From Deltaproteobacteria bacterium (GTDB lineage Bacteria; Myxococcota; Kuafuiibacteriia; Kuafuiibacteriales; Kuafuiibacteriaceae), in NCBI GenBank assembly GCA_020632995.1, contig JACKEN010000001.1, positions 1,272,001-1,336,000 of the forward strand: a DNA stretch of 64,000 nucleotides, written 5' to 3'. The notes under the pieces are model-generated. The model searched no databases, was not told the origin of the DNA, and saw only the letters and a program-made list of their open reading frames with translations. Numbering within the stretch: the stretch's first letter is position 1; the number at the start of each line of letters is the position of its first letter. This document shows positions 20,178-30,300 of the stretch, in pieces. Made by a program: the position numbers and the translations under genes.

Positions 20178-21413
20178 TCAGGGCGCGCCGGTGACCAAGC
20201 GCGTCTGGCTCTGGGCCGAGAGCCAGCCCGTCCAGGTGTCGGGCGTGAAGCTGGCGGTCATGGCGCACTCCATGCCCGCCTCCAGCACGAGGCCCGGGGC
20301 GTCGAAGAGGGTGACCTGCGGCGCGGTGGTCTCCAACCCGCGGAAGTTGATCCCGTGGCGGTAGCCCTCGACCCGGTACGAGCACTGGCCTTGGAGGCTG
20401 TACGTGCCCTCGGTCGGACCCGCGTCCCACAGGAACTCGGTCCCGATCGCCACCTCGCTCCCGGGCGCGGTGATCGTCCGCGGCGCGGGGAGGTCGATCA
20501 CCAGCTCCTGGCTCGGGTCCTCGACGTCGAGTCGCAGCGCCACCCTCGGGGCGCAGTCGTCGATGAACTCTGCGCGCCCCTCGGTGCACGCCCGCTTGGA
20601 GCCCCCGCCGACGAACGGGGTGCCGATGGCGGGGACGTAGGTGTCGAAGGTGAGCTCGGGACCATCACCATAGTTGGACTCGAGGTCGAAGAAGGCCCGC
20701 TGGTCGCCCTCGGCCACCTGGACCCCCACCTCGACACCGAAGTCTTGTTGGTTGTACTCGGCCGGCAGCCGGATGCGGCCGTGGAGGTGCGTCGCGGGGA
20801 CTGGCGCAAGCTCCAACGTGATCCCGCTCGCGCCACAGGTGTCGCCCGAGCGCTTGATGTCGACCGCGGCCCAGCCGTACCGGAAGCGCTCATCGGGCGA
20901 CCCGGCGTCGAACACGGCCAACCCGAAGACCGCGACGGGGTCGGGGGTGGCCTCGGTCATGATCTCGAAGGCGCCGTCCATCGCGCTGCCGCTGCCGCTG
21001 TTCGCGAGCCGGATGGTCACCGACGCGGCCCCTTCGGCGCCCGACGTCGTGCCCTCGAGCGTGCAGGGTTGCTGGTCGAACTCCGAGCCGTCCACGAGCA
21101 CCACGAACTCACCCGGCTCGACCTCCGCGAACTGCCACACGTCGTCCGAGACCACGCGGCGCTCGGTGACCCCCGGGTCGTAGACGGTCTGCTGGAAGAC
21201 GCGGACGGTGTGCGTGCCTTCTTCGGTGGGCTCCAGCACCACCTCGCCCGCGTCATCGGTGACGGCCCAGGGCTGATCGTCGAGCTGGACGTGGATGCCC
21301 CCGATGGGGATCGTCTCGTTGTACTCGGAGACCGTCCGCACCCGGATGTTCCGGTCGGAGCAAGCCGAAGCCGCCACCAGCGCGGTGATCATCACGAGGA
21401 CCCTGCTGTGCAT
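20178..21413 (-). CDS. Secreted lipoprotein of unknown function
   Basis: This 411-residue protein starts at the ATG at 21413 with a lipoprotein signal (MHSRVLVMITALVAASAC). The N-terminal third reads like a small Ig/PEGA-type beta domain ('IHVQLDDQPWAVTDDAGEVV', 'GTHTVRVFQQ'). Scattered Cys and beta-rich sequence follow. No enzyme motif is visible. A longer start at 21449 would put 12 residues before the signal and is less likely. Confidence 0.7.
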   Translation of the reverse strand: MHSRVLVMITALVAASACSDRNIRVRTVSEYNETIPIGGIHVQLDDQPWAVTDDAGEVVLEPTEEGTHTVRVFQQTVYDPGVTERRVVSDDVWQFAEVEPGEFVVLVDGSEFDQQPCTLEGTTSGAEGAASVTIRLANSGSGSAMDGAFEIMTEATPDPVAVFGLAVFDAGSPDERFRYGWAAVDIKRSGDTCGASGITLELAPVPATHLHGRIRLPAEYNQQDFGVEVGVQVAEGDQRAFFDLESNYGDGPELTFDTYVPAIGTPFVGGGSKRACTEGRAEFIDDCAPRVALRLDVEDPSQELVIDLPAPRTITAPGSEVAIGTEFLWDAGPTEGTYSLQGQCSYRVEGYRHGINFRGLETTAPQVTLFDAPGLVLEAGMECAMTASFTPDTWTGWLSAQSQTRLVTGAP

Positions 21414-21464
21414 ACCCTTAGTGGTATCACCCTGAACCGTGACGTCCAAGGGGGTCAGGGGTGG

Positions 21465-23069
21465 CTAGCAACCGGGCGACTCGGTCCACGGGAGCCGCGG
21501 GTCCTGCCCGGGGGCCGGGCGGTCGCAGTACGCCCTGCAGGCCTCCCACTCCACCACCACCGTGGGGCGGACGAGCTCACCGGAGGGCACCAGCCACTGA
21601 TCGGGCAGCGCCACCGTGTAGCTCGGGCCGCCCTCGTCCGGCCGCCGGGCACCCTGGCGCCCCACCGGGGTGCCGAGGAGCTCCACCGGGTCGCTGGTGA
21701 CGCAAGAGCGGTAGGCCTCGAAGCGCGCCGCCTCGCCCTCCGAGGTCATGTGCACCACCGTGGTCCGGGCGTGCTGGAGGGTGGTGAAGGGCCACATCGC
21801 GGTGAGGGTGCTGCGGATGCTCGCGCGGAACAGCGGCTCCTCGCTCGCGAGCCACAGCAGCTGCCGGTCCGGCTCGAGCTGGTCCTGCACCCGCTCGGGC
21901 GAGATCGCGAACATGAAGTCTCCGTGCGCGGTGGTGTTGCGGACGATGCTCCGCAGCTGACGCAGGGAGTTCAGGAGCGGCTCGGGCAGGTAGAGGTCCA
22001 GGTTCTGGACGTAGATCCACAGGATGCGCACCCGCTGGTCGCCGAATGCAGCCTGGATTGCGGCGTTCGCCCGCGCCACCAGCACGTCGGGGTCGAAGTC
22101 CCGCTCGTTGGCCTGGCGGCACGCCACCTGATCGACCTCGGCGATCTCCAGGGGCTCCAGGGCGAGGACCGGGGCGCCGGTGGCCTCGGAGATCCGGGCC
22201 GCCGCGTCGACGATCGCGGACTGCACCAGCCCCTCCGCCTCCTCGCACCGCGCGGCGTTCGGGATCTCGAGGTCGAAGATCGGCAGGAAGACCAGCGGCG
22301 CCTCCTCCAGCGGGGGGGTGTAGACGTGGCGGAAGCGCTCCACCTCGGCCCGCGCCCCCACCGAGCGCGCCCCGAGCGGCGCCCCCCGGAGCGGGCGCTC
22401 GGGCCGCACCCAGACGCAGGCCACCGGGTCCGGGGCGGGTGAGAACTCCGCGTCGAGCGCGGCGGGCAGGCCCTTCAGCCTGGTCCAGGCCGGATCCGCG
22501 GGGTCGGGCGCGGCCCCGCACGCCCCCGGTGAGACGTGGGCCTCGAAGCGCCGCGTGAAGGGGAGGGTCGCCGCCACCGTGCCCGTGTTGGTCTCGGCGT
22601 AGTAACGCCGGATGGGATCATGCAAGTTGACCTGCACCGCATGGTTGAGGTCGCGGGCCTCCGCCTCGAGCAGGTAGCCCTCCAGCAGCCGCCGGGTGAC
22701 GGTGACCTCCTGCCGATGCCCGAGCGCAGGCGCCAGGAGCGCCACCACCTCGGGGGGCCGCACGCCGGGGCCGAGCACGAAGGAGACGCAGGTGGTGGTC
22801 TCACCGCACGCGCTCCGCGCGGCCTCGGACCACGGGAGCTGATAGGTCCCATCGGCGGTGAGGGCCACGAGCTCGGTGCCCGCGGTGGCGGTCCGGGTGG
22901 CGAAGCGGACGTGCAGATACAGGCGTGGGTCGTCCCGCACCACGAGTTGCTCCACCGAGTCGACACGCAAGGCAGCCTTCGCCGCCGCGTCCGGGTCCAC
23001 GAAGGTGACCGGCGCGCACGCCATCACCGCCAGCGCCGCGGCCGCCAGCCCTGGGCCGAGCCGCCTCAC
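21465..23069 (-). CDS. Large lipoprotein of unknown function
   Basis: This 534-residue protein starts at a GTG (23069) that overlaps the preceding gene's stop as GTGA. The signal (VRRLGPGLAAAALAVMAC) ends at a probable lipobox Cys. The rest is mixed alpha/beta with VRILWIYVQNLDLYLPEPLL and FDPDVLVARANAAIQ. A similar idea of paired numeric checks appears in the lipoprotein at 23666-24700, but I can name no family. The tight overlap suggests it acts with the membrane-anchored protein encoded upstream. Confidence 0.68.
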   Translation of the reverse strand: MRRLGPGLAAAALAVMACAPVTFVDPDAAAKAALRVDSVEQLVVRDDPRLYLHVRFATRTATAGTELVALTADGTYQLPWSEAARSACGETTTCVSFVLGPGVRPPEVVALLAPALGHRQEVTVTRRLLEGYLLEAEARDLNHAVQVNLHDPIRRYYAETNTGTVAATLPFTRRFEAHVSPGACGAAPDPADPAWTRLKGLPAALDAEFSPAPDPVACVWVRPERPLRGAPLGARSVGARAEVERFRHVYTPPLEEAPLVFLPIFDLEIPNAARCEEAEGLVQSAIVDAAARISEATGAPVLALEPLEIAEVDQVACRQANERDFDPDVLVARANAAIQAAFGDQRVRILWIYVQNLDLYLPEPLLNSLRQLRSIVRNTTAHGDFMFAISPERVQDQLEPDRQLLWLASEEPLFRASIRSTLTAMWPFTTLQHARTTVVHMTSEGEAARFEAYRSCVTSDPVELLGTPVGRQGARRPDEGGPSYTVALPDQWLVPSGELVRPTVVVEWEACRAYCDRPAPGQDPRLPWTESPGC

Positions 23070-23647
23070 AGCACCACCGTGAGGGCGAAGCGCCGGGGAT
23101 CGACCGCGTCGAAGCCGGGCGGCCCGAGCGCGTTCAGGGCGTCGAGGACGCACCGGGAGACCTCGCCCGGGACCGGCTCGAGGTTCGTGATCTGGGTGGC
23201 CTGGATCTCGCCGGAGGGCGCCACCTCGACCTCGACGTGCAGCCGCAGGGGCGCCCCCGCGGGGGGCGCGCAGCGGGTGAGCTTGGCCGCCTCGTCCCGC
23301 AGGAAGCGGGCGGTCGCGGCGGATGGGTCGGCCCGGGGCGCGGGATCCACCGCGCGCGCGGGGACCGCCCGGCGCGCGAGCGGCTTCTTCGTGATCCGCG
23401 GCGGCCGTGGGGCGGGGCAGGGGCACAGCCCCGCGGTGGAGGTCACGGAGGCGAGCTGCGCTGGTGCCTCCTCCGCCGGCGCCGGGGGCTCCGGCGCGGG
23501 GGCAGGCGCCTCCCACGGCCAGTACCGGCCCAGGGCGAAGGCGGCGAGGGCGAGGGCGAGGGCCAACAGGGGCGACACCCGCTGCGCGGGCGGGTTCGGT
23601 CGCGGAGGCGGGCGGCGCAGCCGAGGGTGGGGGATGGGGCGCGGCAT
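23066..23647 (-). CDS. Membrane-anchored TonB/AgmX-like protein
   Basis: The layout is a Pro/Arg-rich cytoplasmic start, one transmembrane helix (VSPLLALALALAAFALGRYW), a Pro-rich linker and a C-terminal domain with LRLHVEVEVAPSGEIQ and VSRCVLDALNAL. This spacing resembles the C-terminal domains of TonB/AgmX-type proteins. It is first in an overlapping pair with the lipoprotein gene ending at 21465, suggesting an inner-membrane/lipoprotein pair. Confidence 0.6.
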   Translation of the reverse strand: MPRPIPHPRLRRPPPRPNPPAQRVSPLLALALALAAFALGRYWPWEAPAPAPEPPAPAEEAPAQLASVTSTAGLCPCPAPRPPRITKKPLARRAVPARAVDPAPRADPSAATARFLRDEAAKLTRCAPPAGAPLRLHVEVEVAPSGEIQATQITNLEPVPGEVSRCVLDALNALGPPGFDAVDPRRFALTVVL

Positions 23648-23665
23648 GGCTCCCGGAGCGGGGCG

Positions 23666-24700
23666 TCAGCCCCCGTTCGGCAGGCTGCTGCCCACGTCGT
23701 CGCGCCCGAGGGTGTCGTCGGGGAGCGGGAGGCCGTTGTCGAGGACGTCGCCGATCTGCTTCGCGTTCGCGCTGACCCCGGCGCGCCCGGCCACCGCGGT
23801 CAGCTCCCTGACCAGGAACTTGCGGTCGTTCGCCAGGAGCTCACACAGCCCGGCCGAGGCCACCCCGGACGGGGTCTGGTCGCGCACCGCCTTCGCCGCC
23901 GGCCCGTACACCGCGAGGGTGCTCGGCTCCATGAAGTCCAACAGGTCGCTCGGGAAGCCCTCCTGCATCCGGCACGCGTCGATGAAGGTGGCGCGGTCGG
24001 TGGCCTCGGGGGTGCTGATGAACCAGTGGGTCACGCGGTCCGCCGCGAGGTCGTCGCCCGCGAAGCGGAGCCAGGCGGGGGCGTCGCCGTTCAGCTCGGC
24101 CAGGCTCCGGGCCGAGCCGCACTCGGCCTGCTCGAAGCTGGTGCGCCGGGCGAGGGCGTCGAGGTGCACCACCAGCACCAGGTCCGGCGCGTCGCCGAAC
24201 ACCGAGCGGCCGTTGGTGCCGACGAGGGCCGGCGGATACTGGGTCACCACCGCCTCGGGGGCGACGCCCAGCCGCACCAGGGGGTCGGTGACGCAGCCGA
24301 GGGGACCGTCATCCAGCTGCTCCTGGGTCGCGTACCACATGAGCACGTCCTCCGGCCGGAGCACGTCGGGGCTGTCCAGCAGGCAGCCCCAGGCCGCGAG
24401 GAGCGGCGCGCCACCCGGGCGCTCGTCCGCCCGCACCAGGGCCACCTGGGTGGCCTGCAGCCCCGCGCCGGCGAGGCCGGTCACCACCCGGGTCATCAGG
24501 GTGGTGTAGGCCGGGACCATGTTCACGGTGGTGCGCTCGATGCGGACCGAGAAGTAGACGTGGACGGTGGGCGCGCTGTTGTCGTCGGCGCAGACGAGTG
24601 GGGTCGGGATGGGCAGCGGCTTGGGGTCGTCCGGCCCGATGATGAAGACGCAGCCCGACGCGGCCACGGCCAGGAGTCCGAGGGCGATGACCGACCGCAT
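23666..24700 (-). CDS. Lipoprotein of unknown function
   Basis: This 344-residue protein starts at the ATG at 24700 with the signal MRSVIALGLLAVAASGC. The region after it has a von-Willebrand-like feel (VHVYFSVRIERTTVNM...TLMTRVVTGL, later DLVLVVHLDALAR), but no MIDAS motif is clear. It lies 18 bases upstream of the TonB/AgmX-like gene on the same strand, so the three may be one operon. Confidence 0.68.
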   Translation of the reverse strand: MRSVIALGLLAVAASGCVFIIGPDDPKPLPIPTPLVCADDNSAPTVHVYFSVRIERTTVNMVPAYTTLMTRVVTGLAGAGLQATQVALVRADERPGGAPLLAAWGCLLDSPDVLRPEDVLMWYATQEQLDDGPLGCVTDPLVRLGVAPEAVVTQYPPALVGTNGRSVFGDAPDLVLVVHLDALARRTSFEQAECGSARSLAELNGDAPAWLRFAGDDLAADRVTHWFISTPEATDRATFIDACRMQEGFPSDLLDFMEPSTLAVYGPAAKAVRDQTPSGVASAGLCELLANDRKFLVRELTAVAGRAGVSANAKQIGDVLDNGLPLPDDTLGRDDVGSSLPNGG

Positions 24701-24788
24701 CACCCGATCTCTACCACGGACGCCCCCCGCTTGGCGTGGGGCGTGATGGTTTGCACCCAAGCCGGGCCCGCGGTGGTAGAGAGGGGCC

Positions 24789-25016
24789 ATGGTGCGCAAG
24801 CGAACCTCGAAGAAGCTCCTCGTGGCGTCGATGGGGGTGGCCACGGTCTCCTTCGTCGGCTGCCCCAGCATCACCCTCGGGAACCTCGTGGCCCCCGAGC
24901 CCTGCACCTCCGCCGACGCCGCCCCCGGCTGCTACCCGCCCTGGGACGCGGGGGAGGCCGACGGGGGCGAGGCCGACGCGGGGGAGGACGGCCAGGACGC
25001 GGGGAGCACGGACTGA
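24789..25016 (+). CDS. Small Cys-containing lipoprotein-like peptide
   Basis: This 75-residue product has a basic start (MVRKRTSKK), a hydrophobic core with lipobox-like SFVGC, then three more Cys and an acidic tail (EADGGEADAGEDGQDAG). Its TGA overlaps the ATG of the ferritin-like gene (TGATG), a sign of translational coupling. Small Cys/Asp-rich partners of this type are seen beside ferritin-like genes in Myxococcota; the link to metal handling is inference. Confidence 0.65.
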   Translation: MVRKRTSKKLLVASMGVATVSFVGCPSITLGNLVAPEPCTSADAAPGCYPPWDAGEADGGEADAGEDGQDAGSTD

Positions 25017-25858
25017 TGGCCGACCCGGTCCGGTTCGAGCTGGAGCTCCTCGGGGACAGCCACCTGCGGCGCTACCGCCGGATGCGGCCCGAGGTCGAGG
25101 CGATGCCCTGGGACACGCTCCGGCCCGAGCTCTACCCGCCCGACGTGCTGCTCGCGGCGCGCAAGGCGTGGACCACCGCGGCGTTCCAGGAGTACCGGAC
25201 CGGCACCGCCTGCACCGAGGCCCTGCACCTGCTCCTCGAGGCCCGGGCCCCCCTCGACCTCATCGCCCTCGCCACCCGCTTCCCGCTCGACGAGATGGTC
25301 CACGTGGAGCTGTGCGCGCGGATGGCCATGGCCCTCGGCGGCGCCACCGAGATCATCTACGAGCCGGGGACCCTGGCCCCGCGCCCCGACCCCGAGCAGC
25401 CCCTCCTCGTGCAGGCGGCGGAGCTGGTGACGGTGCTGTTCTGCGTGGGCGAGGCCCTCTCGATCCCGCTCCTGCGGGGCACCTGGCACGCCGCGCGGCA
25501 CCCGCTGGCCAAGGCGATCCTCGGGCGCATCGTGCAGGACGAGGCGGCGCACGGCACGTTCGGCTTCGCGTTCCTCGACTGGGCCCTCGACGCGCTGGAC
25601 GACGACGCGCGCGCCCACCTCGGGCAGGCCGCGGACCGCGCGATCGACAGCGTGCGGGTGAACTGGCACGACCTCCAGCGCCGCCCGCCGTCCGACAGCG
25701 ACGCCCACGCGCTGGCTTGGATGCAGACCGACGCCTACCTCGCGCTCGCCACCCGCTCGCTCCGCCGGCTGGTCATGGCGCCGCTGGCCGCTCGTGGAAT
25801 ACCGCTGGCGCCTCGGGATCCGTTTGGGGCGAGGCTCCCGTCGGCCACGTCAGCGTGA
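25016..25858 (+). CDS. Ferritin-like superfamily protein
   Basis: This 280-residue helical protein has pairs of acidic/His motifs expected of a di-iron four-helix bundle: DEMVHVELCARM in the middle and QDEAAHGTFGFAFLDW later (E/D-x-x-H type). There is no signal peptide. The substrate is unknown; members include oxygenase-like and storage proteins. The start ATG overlaps the preceding stop. The last 86 bases overlap the convergent HTTM gene, so one of the two ends may be altered by an indel. Confidence 0.72.
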   Translation: MADPVRFELELLGDSHLRRYRRMRPEVEAMPWDTLRPELYPPDVLLAARKAWTTAAFQEYRTGTACTEALHLLLEARAPLDLIALATRFPLDEMVHVELCARMAMALGGATEIIYEPGTLAPRPDPEQPLLVQAAELVTVLFCVGEALSIPLLRGTWHAARHPLAKAILGRIVQDEAAHGTFGFAFLDWALDALDDDARAHLGQAADRAIDSVRVNWHDLQRRPPSDSDAHALAWMQTDAYLALATRSLRRLVMAPLAARGIPLAPRDPFGARLPSATSA

Positions 25859-27146
25859 GCAGGGGCTCCGACGCCAGCGGCGGGCCACCGCGGGCCTCGG
25901 GCGCCACCGCGTGCCACACCGCCGCGAACACCACGTGCTGCGCCCCCGCCGCGGCCCGGGCGAGCGCCGGGTCGGAGGCCACGAACGCCGCGTAGCGGGT
26001 CGGGGTCCGGGGCCCCCGGATCAGCGCCCACTGGCGGGCCCAGCTCCGGGACGAGCCGCCCTCGTCGCCCCGGCGGAGCACCACCACCGCGCCCCCCGGG
26101 CGGTGGACCTCGATCCAGAGCCCGAGGATCCGGTCCGTGGCCAGGTCTTGGAAGGTCGGGTAGCAGGCGAGCGGCCAGGCCTGGGTTCGGCCGAGGGTCC
26201 CCATCACGCCGTTGCCCACCACGAGCACCGCGGCCACCGCCGCGGCGGGGAGCCAGGCGCGTCTGGTCAGCGGGCGCGCGCGCCGCAGGTGGACGCGGCC
26301 GAACCAACGCCACCCGAGCCCGGCCGGCTCGAGGAACACCACGTAGCAGAGCCACAGGGCCGAGAAGTGGATCTCGAGGAAGATCGCGGTGAAGGCGTGA
26401 AAGCCCAACGCCGCCCACACCGCGAGGCGTCGCGGGCGCCGGAAGGGGAGGCAGAGGATGAAGCCCAGCTCGAACACGACCGCGGCGAGGGCGAGGGCGA
26501 AGAGGAGCCCGGGCACGTGGTCGATCCGGATGGGATCCAACACCCCCGCCTCCAGCCACTTGCGGTGCAAGAGGTGTTGCAGGTTGTCGCTCGCGATCCA
26601 CGCCCAGCCCGACGCCCGCAGCTTCCACAGCCCGGGGAAGAAGAAGATGATCCCCACCAGGACGCGCGCCGCCCACACCGGGATGCCGTAGGCTACGCTC
26701 CGCGCCGGCGTGTATCTACGACGCGCGCGGGCCGCGTCGATCGACCAGACGTCCCCGCTCGGGCTCGCGGCGAGGAGGGCGAGGAACCAGACAAGGTGGT
26801 GGTCATGGACCACCGAGCCCGACAGCTGGGGCAGGCCGAGGACGTAGAGCGCGGCCACCGTCGCCACGGCGAGGCTCACCCGGGTGTGCAGGCCCACCGC
26901 GCCGAGCACGCAACCTGCCGTGAGGAGCACGAGGGCCACGGCGACCGGCGCCGGACCCACCGGCAGCACATCGAGGGCCCACGCGGTGCCGAGGGGCGGC
27001 ACCCACAGCGCGCGCGGGGTCTGAGCGGCGGACCAGGCGGACCACGTCAGCGGTGAGGTGAGCACCACCGAAGGCACCACCACGCGGAACAGCGCCAGGG
27101 TCTCCGGGCGCTCCGCAAGCCAGCCTTCGTTGAAACGCAACCTCAT
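25773..27146 (-). CDS. HTTM (gamma-carboxylase-like) integral membrane protein
   Basis: This 457-residue protein starts at the ATG at 27146. It has several hydrophobic helices and the HTTM-family pattern: TLALFRVVVPSVVL, VHDHHLVWFLALLAASPSGD, the lone helix WAARVLVGIIFFFPGLWKL and FHAFTAIFLEIHFSALW. HTTM domains occur in vitamin-K-dependent gamma-carboxylases and in bacterial proteins of unknown activity. A C-terminal soluble domain follows. It diverges from the cytochrome operon, and its stop overlaps the ferritin-like gene by 86 bases. Confidence 0.85.
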   Translation of the reverse strand: MRLRFNEGWLAERPETLALFRVVVPSVVLTSPLTWSAWSAAQTPRALWVPPLGTAWALDVLPVGPAPVAVALVLLTAGCVLGAVGLHTRVSLAVATVAALYVLGLPQLSGSVVHDHHLVWFLALLAASPSGDVWSIDAARARRRYTPARSVAYGIPVWAARVLVGIIFFFPGLWKLRASGWAWIASDNLQHLLHRKWLEAGVLDPIRIDHVPGLLFALALAAVVFELGFILCLPFRRPRRLAVWAALGFHAFTAIFLEIHFSALWLCYVVFLEPAGLGWRWFGRVHLRRARPLTRRAWLPAAAVAAVLVVGNGVMGTLGRTQAWPLACYPTFQDLATDRILGLWIEVHRPGGAVVVLRRGDEGGSSRSWARQWALIRGPRTPTRYAAFVASDPALARAAAGAQHVVFAAVWHAVAPEARGGPPLASEPLLTLTWPTGASPQTDPEAPAVFHERPAAP

Positions 27147-27349
27147 GACTGACGCAGCGCGTCCTCCGATGACGAGGCAGCCTACACAATCGACGTGCGG
27201 TCGCGAAGCATTCGCAGCGATAATCGGGCCTTGGCTCGTTGCAGGGCTACCTGCACGATACCCGACGGCACCGTGTCGTAGCGCATTTCGTCCGATTCGC
27301 TTGCCCGGGCGCCGTGGACTCGGCCTTGCACGCCGCCCGACACCAACCG

Positions 27350-30300
27350 ATGGGCGACCCCAGACCGCGGCGCACCGACAGGCGCCTTGCTCTCCTCGTG
27401 GTGGCCACCTTGTGGGTGGGCGTCGGGGCTGCGTGCACCGAGGCGCCCCCTGGCGGGAGCCCGGACACGGGCGTGGTGGCCGATGTCGGCGCCGATGGCG
27501 GCGTCGACGCGGAGATCGACACCGGCGTGATGCCCACGGACGCGGAGGTCGACGCGGGCATCGCGGACGCGGCGGAGGACGGCGGCGCCGAGGTCGACGG
27601 CGGGCCGCTCGACGCGGGCGCAGACGCAGGCACGGACGGCGGGCTCACGTGTTGGTCGTGCCACGGCGCCAACGGGAACCCCGCGCCGCCGACGGACCTG
27701 CAGGGCCGCAGCGACCCCGCGCTGCCCACGGTGGGCGCCCACGCCAGCCACATGGCGCCGCGCGTCTTCTATCGGAGCGGCGAGTGCGCGGACTGCCACC
27801 TCGTCCCCGCCGCGGTGGACGACCCGGGCCACGTCGATCCCGCGCCGGCCGATCTCACCTGGGGCCCGGTGCCGGGGGCAGGGGGCGTCGCGCCGAGCTA
27901 TGTCAACGGAACTTGCGAAGTCTATTGTCACGGTGTCTCGCTCAACGGCGGCACCAACGTGAACCCATCCTGGACGGCGGCGGGGCAGCAGACCGTGGTG
28001 TGCGGCAGCTGCCACGGGGTGCCGCCGCCACCTCCGCACCCCGAGCTGCAGACCCTCGAGTGCGGCGGGTGCCACCCCTTCAGCGGGCTCTTCCCGATCG
28101 ACGCGGCGCGCCACGTCGACGGCGTGCTCGACGTGACCCTCGGCTGCACCGCCTGCCACGGCTCGGGCTCGGATCCCGCGCCCCCGCTCGACACCCAGGG
28201 TCGCAGCGCCACGACCTTCCTCACCGTCGGCGCGCACCAGGCCCACCTCGCGCCGTCGCCCCTGTCGCGGGACCCGGTGTGCAGCGACTGTCACCTCGTC
28301 CCGACCGCGGTCGGAGATCCTGGGCACCTGGGCCCGGCCCCGGCCGAGCTGGAGTGGGGCGCGGTGGCCCAGGCCGACAACGCGGTGCCGAGCTACGACG
28401 GCACCGACGGCGGCTGCGACGTGTACTGCCACGGCAGCACCCTGAGCGGCGGATCCAACCCCCGCCCGATCTGGAACCAGGTCGGCGCCGGCCAGGCCGC
28501 GTGCGGCGCCTGCCACGGGCTCCCGCCCCCCGCGCCGCACCCCGCGGTGAGCGGCGCGAGCTGCGGGCCCTGTCACCCCTTCAACGGCTTCATCCCCGAC
28601 CAACCCGAGCGCCACATCGACGGGATCCTGGACGTGGCCGTGCAGTGCAACACCTGCCACGGGTCGGCCGCCAACGACGCGCCGCCCGCCGACACCCAGG
28701 GCCGCACCGCCACCACCTTCCGCACGGTGGGCGCGCACCAGACCCACCTGAGCCCAGGGGCGCACCGCACCGGGCGCTGCGCGGACTGCCACGTGGTGCC
28801 CACCGATGTCGCCGACCCCGGCCACATCGACGTCGCGCCAGCGGAGCTCACGTGGGGCGCGGTGCCCCAGGCCGATGGTGTCAACCCAGCCTACGCAGGC
28901 AACGGCACCTGCACCGTCTACTGCCACGGCGCATCGCTGAGCGGCGGCACCAACACCACGCCGACGTGGAACGTGGTGGGCGCGGGTGAGGCCGCGTGTG
29001 GGGCGTGCCACGGCGTGCCTCCGCCCCTGCCGCACCCCCAGGTGGCGGCCAGCGACTGTGGCCCCTGCCACCCCTTCAGCGGCGTCACCCCCGACGACCC
29101 CCTCCGCCACGTGGACGGGATCCTCGACGTCGCCCAGGGCTGCACCAGCTGCCACGGCACCGGGAACGATCCGGCGCCCCCGCTCGATCTCAGCGGCGGC
29201 AGCGCCACCACCTCGCGCGGGGTGGGCGCCCACCAGAGCCACTTGAACGCAGGGCCTCTTGCAGACGCCGTGGCGTGCGCGGAGTGCCACGTGGTGCCGC
29301 TCCAGGTCACGTCGCCCGGCCACCTGGACGGCGACGGCATGGCGGAGCTCAACTTCGGCGGCCTCGCCACCCACGACGGGGCCAACGCGAGCTACAACGG
29401 CGCCACCTGCACCGCGTACTGCCACGGCGCGACCCTGGCCGGGGGCACGAACACCCAGCCCACCTGGACCTCGGTCGGCACCGGCGAGGCGGCGTGCGGG
29501 GCGTGCCATGGGCTCCCGCCCCCCGCGCCGCACCCCGCGAACCCGCAGTGCGATACCTGCCACGGCGCGGTGGTGAACGCGCAGCTCCAGATCATCGACA
29601 CGAGCCTGCACATCAACGGCACGGTCGAGGCCCTGGCCCAGTGCGGCTCCTGTCACGGGCTCCCGCCCGCCACCGGCGCCCACCTGACCCACGCAGGGCT
29701 GGCGGTGGCGCAGTACGGCGCGCTCGGGACCGCGGCGGATCTCACGAGCCCCACCGGCTACGCGTTCGGCTGCGGGCACTGCCACCCGCGGGACTCGAGC
29801 CAGCACCTCAACGGCGGCCTCGCGCAGGTGGTGCTCTACGACCCGAGCGCGCCCGCGGGGTCGCTCAAGGCCCTCAACCCGCCGACCGCGAGCTACGTGC
29901 CGGGGCCGGTCACCAACACCGACGCCTTCGGCCTGAGCTACACCGAGGGCACGTGCAGCGACGTGTACTGCCACAGCCGGGTCGACACCACATCCAGCGC
30001 CCCCGCGGTGCCGGGCGTCGACTTCCCCTTCACCGGCTACCCGATCGCCTACCAGCCGCCGCCCTCGGTCACCCGCGCCCGCGGGTACACTGCGGTGGGT
30101 TGGGGCCAGAGCCTGGTCTGCGGTGACTGCCACGGCTTCCCGGCCCGCGGGGCCCACCCGACGGTGCGGGACGCCACCGGTGAGTCCCACGCGTTCCTGC
30201 GCGGTGATGGGCAGGAGGTCTTGCACATGTTCAACCACGGCTTCGCGCCGGTGCCGTGCCGGGCGTGCCACGCGAGCACCGTAGAGGTCAGCGGCGCCTA

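Noticed and set aside
27147..27349. Promoter at GATAAT (27219-27224) for the cytochrome operon
   Set aside because: There is a fair -10 but no -35 at correct distance; not enough to call.
27650..29641. CRISPR-like regular repeats
   Set aside because: Units of about 500 bp are in-frame protein repeats and not short palindromic repeats with spacers.
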